In this document: positions 1 to 4,405 of the stretch, one piece after another
Position numbering within the stretch: the stretch's first letter is position 1
Layout: the number at the start of each line of letters is the position of its first letter
Assembly: GCA_003538615.1 (NCBI GenBank)
Contig: DPRT01000094.1
Span: 2,728-9,030 of the forward strand
Length of the DNA: 6,303 bases
DNA from: Holophagaceae bacterium
Lineage (GTDB): Bacteria; Acidobacteriota; Holophagae; Holophagales; Holophagaceae
Reading direction: 5' to 3'
The notes under the pieces: generated by a model
What the model was told of the DNA's origin: nothing
What the model saw: the letters and a program-made list of their open reading frames with translations, nothing else
The model's database searches: none
Position numbers and translations under genes: made by a program

Positions 1-275
1 AGGGCCTCGCGCCAGCGGTCCTGGGCCTTGGCCCAGCGGGCACTGCCGGGCCGGGGCGTCTTGCCCACGGCTTCGGCGCAGGCGGCCCAGAGGTGGGCTT
101 CGAAGGTCCGGAGCCCCTCGCCTGCCAGGGCTTTCAAGCGGAGGGCGGCGGGGCCCTCGCCGCAAGCCCATGCCTGGATTTCGGCGGGGGAGAGGAAGCC
201 GAAGTCATGGCCCGTGACGAGATCATCCCAGGTGGGCTCTCCGTGGGTGGTGCGGAAGGCGTCGAGGGCGCTCAT
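1..275 (-). CDS. Hypothetical protein, C-terminus beyond the window edge
   Basis: I do not recognise this protein. The ATG at 275 opens a frame that stays open for 91 complete codons and runs off the left edge. It begins MSALDAFRTTHGEPTWDDLV, is predicted soluble, and shows no signal peptide or membrane segment. It is rich in tryptophan (W16, W36, W63, W81, W88) and mostly looks helical, with acidic and aromatic residues in the first 40 positions and a more basic stretch near 72-90. The start is supported by a GAGG Shine-Dalgarno sequence made partly from the stop codon of the upstream ureohydrolase gene; the two are separated by only 7 bases, which implies cotranscription and translational reinitiation. 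It is therefore the fourth gene of the GNAT-PlsC-ureohydrolase cluster. I am confident that it is coding, because of the spacing, the ribosome site and the continuous frame. No function can be proposed. Confidence 0.72.
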   Translation of the reverse strand, partial: MSALDAFRTTHGEPTWDDLVTGHDFGFLSPAEIQAWACGEGPAALRLKALAGEGLRTFEAHLWAACAEAVGKTPRPGSARWAKAQDRWREA

Positions 276-282
276 GGGAACC

Positions 283-1221
283 TCAGGCGAGGAGGTGGAG
301 GGCGAGGTGGGCGGCCACCCGGGCACTGGCTTCGGCGCCTTCCAGCGTGGGGGCCAGTTCCATGAGGTCCGCGCCCACCCAGGGTTCAGGCCAGCGGCGG
401 ACGGCGTGGATGAGGCGCAGGGTTTCGTCGACGCTGAGGCCGCCGGGCACGGGCTCGGCCACAGCGGGCACCAGGACGGGATCCAGCGCGTCCAGGTCCA
501 GGCTCAGGTAGGCGGGGCCGCGGCCCACGGAGGCCAGGTCCTGCTCCAGGCGCGAGGCCAGCAGGGGATCGCGCAGGTCCGTGGGCGTCCACATGCGCAC
601 CCCGGCGGCCTGGAGGAAGGCCAGTTCGCCATCGTCGAAGCGCGGTGCCCGCAGGCCCGCCTGGACCACGCGTTCCGGATCCAGCAGGCCTTCTTCGAGC
701 GCCTGGCGCACCCAGGTGCCGTGGTGGATGTCCGTGCCCCAGGCGGTACCATCCGCTGCATCCGGGTGGGCGTCCAGGTGCAGCAGGCCCAGGGGACCAT
801 GCTGGCGGGCCAGGGCCCGGAGGGCGCCCAGGGTGAGGGCATGGTCGCCGCCCAGCAGGAAGGTGCGGCAGCCGGTCATGGCCCAGGCGCCCACGGTGGC
901 CTGCACGGTGTCGAGGGCCTGGGCCAGGGAGAAGGGCAGCGTGGGGATGTTGCCGCCGTCCAGCCACCCGTGGGCCGCGGCGGGACCCAGGAGCGGGCGG
1001 CCTTCGCGGAGCCGGCCGGGCATGGGATGAGCGCCGAGGCCCATGGCGGCGGACCGCAGGGCCCAGGGGCCCAGGCGGGCGCCGGGGCGGTTGATGACGC
1101 CGGCATCGCAGGGCACGCCGAGCACCACGCCGGTGGCGGGCTGGGGGTCGAGGGCTAGGGGCAGGCCCAGGAAGGGCGTGAGGCCGGTTCGGAGCCCCTG
1201 CATGAGGACGTCAGCGGACAT
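283..1221 (-). CDS. Arginase/agmatinase-family ureohydrolase
   Basis: A 312-residue member of the ureohydrolase superfamily: binuclear-manganese enzymes that hydrolyse guanidino compounds (arginine, agmatine, guanidinobutyrate) to urea plus an amine, or formiminoglutamate to formamide plus glutamate. Length is normal for the family. Visible elements are an agmatinase-like N-terminal GARLGPWALR (47-56), GGDH (124-127), DAHPD (150-154), HHGT (166-169), SLDLDALDP (240-248) and a late ADLMELAP (284-291). The six expected metal ligands are all present: H127, D150, H152, D154, D242 and D244; E288 matches the conserved guanidinium-binding glutamate. The HGT and GARxGPxxxR signatures favour the agmatinase branch over true arginase. 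The substrate loop after DP is unusual: the PGTGTP/PATGTP form is replaced by PAVAEP, so substrate should not be assumed. The ATG at 1221 is preceded by CCGAGG at good spacing and overlaps the end of the PlsC gene by 11 bases; the ATG at codon 7 has no ribosome site. Predicted cytoplasmic. Confidence 0.9.
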   Translation of the reverse strand: MSADVLMQGLRTGLTPFLGLPLALDPQPATGVVLGVPCDAGVINRPGARLGPWALRSAAMGLGAHPMPGRLREGRPLLGPAAAHGWLDGGNIPTLPFSLAQALDTVQATVGAWAMTGCRTFLLGGDHALTLGALRALARQHGPLGLLHLDAHPDAADGTAWGTDIHHGTWVRQALEEGLLDPERVVQAGLRAPRFDDGELAFLQAAGVRMWTPTDLRDPLLASRLEQDLASVGRGPAYLSLDLDALDPVLVPAVAEPVPGGLSVDETLRLIHAVRRWPEPWVGADLMELAPTLEGAEASARVAAHLALHLLA

Positions 1222-1891
1222 CGGAACGCCTCGGTTCGAGGGCGGCGCGGAAGGCGGCGATCCATTGGTCCGGATCCGGAAATCCGGCCGGATGCAGGGG
1301 CGCCTCGGCCACCACGGTGAGCGGTGTGCGCGTGGTCAAGAGGGTGCGGAGGTGGGGAAGCAGGGTCTCCTCGCCGGTCCAGGGGTAGTGGGTGGCGGGG
1401 CTGCTGAGGCGGAAGGGCTGGGCGGGCAGCCCCAATTCGTAGGCGGCCCGCAGGCCGCCCTCGTAGAACGGCGCCAGGCGCTCACCACGGGTGGTGGTGC
1501 CCTCGGGGAAGAGCAGCATGTCCCGGCCTTCTCTGAGCGACAGGGCGAAGCCGGCCAGGGCCGCGGCGCGGCTCATGGCATCGGCCCGGTCCACGAAGTG
1601 CACGCCGGATTTCCGCGCCCAGCGCCCGATGAGGGGATAGCCCGTGACCTCGCCCTTGGCGATGGTGCCCATGGGGCGCAGGCTCATGAGGGCCACCGGG
1701 TCCACCCAGCTGAGGTGGTTGGCCACCCAGAGCGGGATGTCCTTCCGGGGGTGCCCGGCCACCTCGAGTTCCACGCCCAGGGCCGGCAGCAACCGCCGGG
1801 CCCAGCGGTGCATGCCGGGCTGGGGCTCCGTACCGGCTGCCAGGCGGGGCAGCAGGGCGAAGGTGGGCCAGAGGACACCGGCCCAGGACAT
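1211..1891 (-). CDS. PlsC-type 1-acylglycerol-3-phosphate O-acyltransferase family protein
   Basis: A 226-residue glycerolipid acyltransferase of the PlsC/LPLAT family, which transfers an acyl chain from acyl-ACP or acyl-CoA to a lysophospholipid or similar acceptor at the inner membrane. The family blocks appear in order: the catalytic HX4D motif NHLSWVD (H59, D64), the acceptor-binding GVHFVDR (96-102), FPEGTTT (128-134) with the conserved glutamate E130, and LPAQPF (155-160) as the fourth block. A hydrophobic N-terminal stretch (about 3-19) could anchor it in the membrane. The frame is open further upstream, but that extension overlaps the GNAT gene and is proline/arginine-rich shadow sequence. 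The ATG at 1891 sits in a TGATG junction with the GNAT stop codon, indicating coupled translation. It could be an ordinary lysophosphatidic acid acyltransferase or a specialised lyso-lipid acyltransferase such as the OlsA type; the sequence alone does not decide. The family assignment is strong, the substrate open. Confidence 0.9.
   Translation of the reverse strand: MSWAGVLWPTFALLPRLAAGTEPQPGMHRWARRLLPALGVELEVAGHPRKDIPLWVANHLSWVDPVALMSLRPMGTIAKGEVTGYPLIGRWARKSGVHFVDRADAMSRAAALAGFALSLREGRDMLLFPEGTTTRGERLAPFYEGGLRAAYELGLPAQPFRLSSPATHYPWTGEETLLPHLRTLLTTRTPLTVVAEAPLHPAGFPDPDQWIAAFRAALEPRRSDVR
1229..1234 (-). promoter_or_regulatory. Ribosome binding site deciding the ureohydrolase start
   Basis: On the minus strand this reads CCGAGG, with GAGG seven bases before the ATG at 1221. 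It lies inside the last codons of the PlsC gene. The alternative ATG six codons further in has no comparable purine-rich sequence, so this site selects the longer product and implies coupled translation. Confidence 0.6.
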
Positions 1892-2427
1892 CAGGACACC
1901 AGCTTGAGGCGGGTGTAGCGGGCCCGGACGCGCTCCAGGTCCTCGCGGGTGATGGCGGACCAGAGGCGGGTATCGCCGGGGCCGTAGTAGTCCCTCACCT
2001 CGGCCACCACCCGGGCACCCAGGGCGTGGTGGACGCTGCGAGCATCGTTGTTGCCGGGCTCCACCAGGAACCGGCACTCGTCCACGTTCTCCTGAAGCAG
2101 CTTGGCGACCATGGCCCGGATGAGCAGGTAGTTCGCCCGGCCTTTCTGGTAGTCCGGGAGCACGGCCAACGTGGCGCAGTAGACGGTGCCGCCCTTCACG
2201 AAATTGAGGACGTAGCCCACGGGGCGGTCGCCATCCAGGGCCAGGAAGCACCAGTCGCCGTAGAACTCGGTGCAGAGGCGCAGGTAGTGGGGGCAGAGCT
2301 CGCCGGTGCCGTCCCCGGACCAGATTTCGGATTCGAGGCGCCGGAGGTGGGCGTAGTCGGCGCTGGACAGCGGCCGCACCGTGTAGCGGGCGCCCTCGGG
2401 ATGGGGGGTGAGGGATTCGATCGTCAT
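1891..2427 (-). CDS. GNAT-family N-acetyltransferase
   Basis: A 178-residue GCN5-related acyltransferase, a fold that usually moves acetyl from acetyl-CoA to an amine. The N-terminal strand is YTVRPLSSADYAHLRRLE (15-32). A central FLALDGDRPVGYVLNF (61-76) gives the typical strand pair, followed by YCATLAVLPDYQKGRANYLL (83-102), which is motif A with the acetyl-CoA-binding turn. The C-terminal part has VEPGNNDARSVHHALGARVV (122-141), equivalent to the family's N-x-x-A/S-x-x-x-Y/H-x-x-x-G-F motif. The acetyl-CoA turn reads YQKGRA, where the usual form is Q-G-K-G-x-G/A, so it appears one residue short. The acceptor is unknown: small amine, amino acid or protein N-terminus are all possible. The start at 2427 has a strong AGGGAGG site; the open frame further upstream lies in the intergenic gap and is not protein-like. 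This is the first gene of the coupled minus-strand cluster, 193 bases downstream of pit. Confidence 0.87.
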   Translation of the reverse strand: MTIESLTPHPEGARYTVRPLSSADYAHLRRLESEIWSGDGTGELCPHYLRLCTEFYGDWCFLALDGDRPVGYVLNFVKGGTVYCATLAVLPDYQKGRANYLLIRAMVAKLLQENVDECRFLVEPGNNDARSVHHALGARVVAEVRDYYGPGDTRLWSAITREDLERVRARYTRLKLVS

Positions 2428-2433
2428 GCAGGG

Positions 2434-2440
2434 CCTCCCT
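2434..2440 (-). promoter_or_regulatory. Ribosome binding site deciding the GNAT start
   Basis: On the minus strand this reads AGGGAGG and ends six bases before the ATG at 2427. It is the strongest Shine-Dalgarno match in the left half of the window and excludes the longer in-frame start at 2544. Confidence 0.7.
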
Positions 2441-2535
2441 GGTGGTTGGGACCAGGATCGGCGGAGGTCATGACAGGCCGGAGGCGGTGCGGAAAACTCT
2501 ATGGAAACAAGGCGATGCCAAGCAGTTACGTGATT

Positions 2536-2590
2536 CCCGGACACCGGGCCTTCCAGACTGGCCGGGGGCTGTGACGGATCAGTGTCCGGG
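2536..2590. repeat. 9-bp perfect inverted repeat CCCGGACAC/GTGTCCGGG
   Basis: CCCGGACAC at 2536-2544 and its exact reverse complement GTGTCCGGG at 2582-2590 flank a 37-base interval. The left arm also forms a local 5-bp hairpin, CCCGG-ACA-CCGGG (2536-2548). A second pair, TGTGAC (2570-2575) and GTCACA (2593-2598), crosses the first, so the two stems interlock. This may be a structured 3' or leader RNA element or a protein-binding site. The observation is direct; the function is not known. Confidence 0.55.
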
Positions 2591-2620
2591 GTGTCACATC
2601 GCTGCAGCTTTCTTCCGGGA

Positions 2621-3637
2621 TCAGAAGAAGGGGGTCACCAGCTTGAGGAAGCCCGCGGCCAGCAGGGCGCTGATGGGGATGGTGAGCACCCAGGCCACGA
2701 TGATGTTTCCGGCCACGCCCCAGCGCACGGCGCTGGCGTTCATGGAGGTGCCGACGCCCATGATCGCGCCCGTGATGCTGTGGGTGGTGCTCACGGGGAT
2801 GCCGAAGTGGGCGGTGGTGAAGAGCACCGCGGCGGCGGCGGTCTCGGCGGCGAAGCCGTGGATGGGGCGCAGCTTCACAATTTTCGATCCCATGGTCTTG
2901 ATGATCTTCCAGCCGCCGGAGGCGGTGCCCAGGGCCATGAAGGTGGCGCTGCCGATCTTCACCCAGAGGGGGACGATCACCTTGGCCTTGGCGTCCAGGG
3001 GCAGGTGGAAGTTGTAGGCGATGAGAGCGAGACAGATGATGCCCATGGCCTTCTGGGCATCGTTCTGGCCGTGGGTGAAGGACATGGCCGCCGCGCTGAC
3101 CAGCTGGGCCTTGCGGAACACCACGTTGACCTTGTGGCTGGATTGGCGGCGCACCACCCACAGGATGATCAGGATGAGCACCATGCCCACGATGAAGCCC
3201 ATGGCGGGGGAGAGGATGATGAAGGCGCCGATTTCCTGGAGCTTCTTGGTGTGGAGGGCTCCGAAGCCCGCATGAGCCACCACGGCCCCGGCCAGGCCGC
3301 CCAGCAGGGTGTGGCTGGTGCTGGACGGGATGCCGAACCACCAGGTGAGGAGATCCCAGGTGATGGCGGCCATGAGGGCCGCGGCGATGACGGCCGGCAC
3401 CACATGCTGGCTGTCGGCGATGCCCTTGGCGATGGTGGTGGCCACGGAGGTGCCGGCCAGGGCCCCGGCGAAATTGAGGGTTGCGGACATGATCAGGGCG
3501 TACTTGGCGGGAAGCACGCCGGTGCTCACCACCGTGGCGATGGAGTTGGCCGTGTCGTGGAACCCGTTGATGTAGTCGATGCCCCAGGCGAGAAGGACCA
3601 GGATCGCCAGGGACGGGATGAGGAACACTTCGAGCAT
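2621..3637 (-). CDS. pit: Low-affinity inorganic phosphate permease, Pit family
   Basis: A 338-residue integral membrane protein of the PHO4/Pit family, which carries inorganic phosphate (commonly as a metal-phosphate complex) with protons or another cation across the cytoplasmic membrane. The two inverted PHO4 repeats are visible. In the first, DYINGFHDTANS (21-32) and GIPSSTSHTLLGG (102-114) occur. In the second, THGQNDAQKAMG (188-199) and GIPVSTTHSITGA (279-291) occur. D28/N31 and N192/D193 belong to the conserved phosphate- and cation-site motifs. Hydrophobic helices fill most of the chain, with a polar cytoplasmic region around 163-180 and 240-262. The length matches short bacterial and archaeal Pit proteins rather than the roughly 500-residue E. 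coli PitA. The ATG at 3637 follows a GAGG formed at the stop codon of the DUF47 gene, 7 bases away, so the two are cotranslated. The divergent sensor kinase suggests phosphate-linked control, which is inferred. Confidence 0.96.
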   Translation of the reverse strand: MLEVFLIPSLAILVLLAWGIDYINGFHDTANSIATVVSTGVLPAKYALIMSATLNFAGALAGTSVATTIAKGIADSQHVVPAVIAAALMAAITWDLLTWWFGIPSSTSHTLLGGLAGAVVAHAGFGALHTKKLQEIGAFIILSPAMGFIVGMVLILIILWVVRRQSSHKVNVVFRKAQLVSAAAMSFTHGQNDAQKAMGIICLALIAYNFHLPLDAKAKVIVPLWVKIGSATFMALGTASGGWKIIKTMGSKIVKLRPIHGFAAETAAAAVLFTTAHFGIPVSTTHSITGAIMGVGTSMNASAVRWGVAGNIIVAWVLTIPISALLAAGFLKLVTPFF

Positions 3638-3644
3638 GGGGGCC

Positions 3645-4292
3645 TCAGGCGTTCTTCATGACGGTGGAGCCCACGACCTTGGCCACGAGCTCGATCTTGT
3701 CCGTCGCGTCCTCGATGCGGTTGAGCAGTTCCTTCCACTTGATGAGTTCGATGGCGTCCTTGGGGTCCTCGTAGATCTGGGCCAGCGCGGCGTGGTAGAT
3801 GGAGTCCGCCTTGTTCTCCAGGGTGTGGACGCGCCGGATCCGGTCCCGGATCTCCTTCTGGTTGGACATGTTCCGCAGGGAGCGGATGAGGTGGACGAGC
3901 TCGCCGGCCCCTTCCACCAGGAGGGAGCTGATCTCGGTGACGGCAGGCATGACGTGGCTGATGCGGTAGAGGATGAGGCGCTCGCAGACCGCATGGATGG
4001 AATCCACCACGTCATCGAGGGCGTGGGCCAGGGCCATGATGTCTTCCCGCTCGATGGGCGTCACGAAGGTCTGGTTCAGCCGGTCCATGATCTCGCGGGT
4101 GTAGTCGTCGCCGATGTGCTCGAGGTCCTTCATCTGGCGGCGCAACTCGGCGAACCGGACCGGATCGCCCGTCCGGATCTCCAGGTCGAAGAGCTGGGAG
4201 GCCTGGTAGGCGTTGCCAGCGGCGGATTCGAGGAGGTCGAAGAAGACCATCTCCCGGGGCTTCAGCCAGCGCATCAGGGCATTCAAAGACAT
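3645..4292 (-). CDS. DUF47 (PhoU-related) Pit accessory protein
   Basis: A 215-residue all-helical cytoplasmic protein of the DUF47/PhoU_div family, distant relatives of PhoU commonly encoded next to pit and thought to adjust Pit transport. Family features seen in order are an N-terminal FFDLLESAAGNA (17-28), an acidic metal-type motif LEHIGDDYT (57-65), TFVTPIEREDI (75-85), ALDDVVDSI (91-99), and in the second half HTLENKADSIY (156-166) and IKWKELLNRIEDATDKIE (184-201). The repeated E/D-x-x-x-D pattern resembles the metal-binding bundles of PhoU. Length is typical. The ATG at 4292 has an AGGGAG ribosome site five bases upstream. It is the first gene of the pit operon and its promoter must lie in the 113-base divergent spacer or inside the kinase gene. 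A role as regulator or partner of Pit comes from family knowledge and adjacency, not from a visible catalytic motif. Confidence 0.94.
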   Translation of the reverse strand: MSLNALMRWLKPREMVFFDLLESAAGNAYQASQLFDLEIRTGDPVRFAELRRQMKDLEHIGDDYTREIMDRLNQTFVTPIEREDIMALAHALDDVVDSIHAVCERLILYRISHVMPAVTEISSLLVEGAGELVHLIRSLRNMSNQKEIRDRIRRVHTLENKADSIYHAALAQIYEDPKDAIELIKWKELLNRIEDATDKIELVAKVVGSTVMKNA

Positions 4293-4405
4293 GACGACTC
4301 CCTACAGGTCCGCTATCAACTGTACCGGGTCCCGCCGTGCAACAGGAGCGTAAATTCCGCGGGGACGCTGGGATGTGGATGGCGGGCAGTGTAAGGTCTG
4401 AGGGC
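4293..4405. promoter_or_regulatory. Divergent spacer between the DUF47-pit operon and the sensor kinase
   Basis: These 113 bases must hold the control signals for one or both divergent units. I see no textbook sigma-70 promoter. On the minus strand, TACAGT (RC of 4319-4324) is a possible -10 without a good -35; on the plus strand, TAAATT at 4351-4356 is a possible -10 without a good -35. CAACTG (4317-4322) and CAACAG (4340-4345) form a weak direct repeat 23 bases apart, which might mark an activator site. A canonical E. coli-type Pho box (two CTGTCAT repeats 11 bases apart) is absent. Confidence 0.45.

Larger units (their letters stand above)
2428..2620. other. Intergenic gap with interlocked inverted repeats
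   Basis: A 193-base gap between the stop of pit and the start of the GNAT gene, the largest in the window. It has no credible open frame on either strand. It carries a small A/T-richer patch (about 2491-2510) that might hold a promoter for the GNAT cluster, but I find no -35/-10 pair with acceptable spacing: TTGGCA at 2516-2521 and TAGAGT at 2496-2501 on the minus strand are only 14 bases apart. The pit-proximal half contains the inverted repeats listed separately, and a TTCTTC/GAAGAA pair (2610-2615, 2624-2629) spans the pit stop codon. No run of T follows these repeats, so a simple intrinsic terminator is not supported. Confidence 0.6.

Noticed and set aside
28..1158. Long plus-strand open frame antisense to the ureohydrolase
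   Set aside because: Its translation is dominated by G, A, Q, H and R with no fold-like hydrophobic pattern, it has no ribosome site, and it lies opposite a gene with complete catalytic motifs. It is a shadow of G/C-rich third positions.
1892..2251. N-terminal extension of the PlsC protein
   Set aside because: The extra 120 residues overlap the GNAT gene, are proline/arginine/glycine-rich, and are not needed because the PlsC domain starts normally from the TGATG junction.
1211..2427. GNAT plus PlsC as an OlsB/OlsA ornithine-lipid pair
   Set aside because: The GNAT protein has an ordinary small-acceptor motif A and does not look like the OlsB N-acyltransferase domain as I know it. The pairing is suggestive only.
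2500..2522. Sigma-54 style promoter (TTGGCATCGCCTTG on the minus strand)
   Set aside because: The GG of the -24 element is not followed by GC at the required ten-base spacing.
2428..2544. N-terminal extension of the GNAT protein by 39 residues
   Set aside because: The sequence does not resemble the GNAT fold and a strong AGGGAGG site directly supports the start at 2427.
2582..3661. Long plus-strand open frame antisense to pit
   Set aside because: The translation is extremely rich in G, H, E and D without domain structure. The opposite strand encodes a convincing transporter.
3579..4394. Plus-strand open frame antisense to the DUF47 gene, running into the divergent spacer
   Set aside because: It has a plausible-looking amino acid mix, but it mirrors the DUF47 codons and has no ribosome site or recognisable domain.
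4293..4405. Classical Pho box in the divergent spacer
   Set aside because: No pair of CTGTCAT-like repeats at 11-base spacing is present on either strand.
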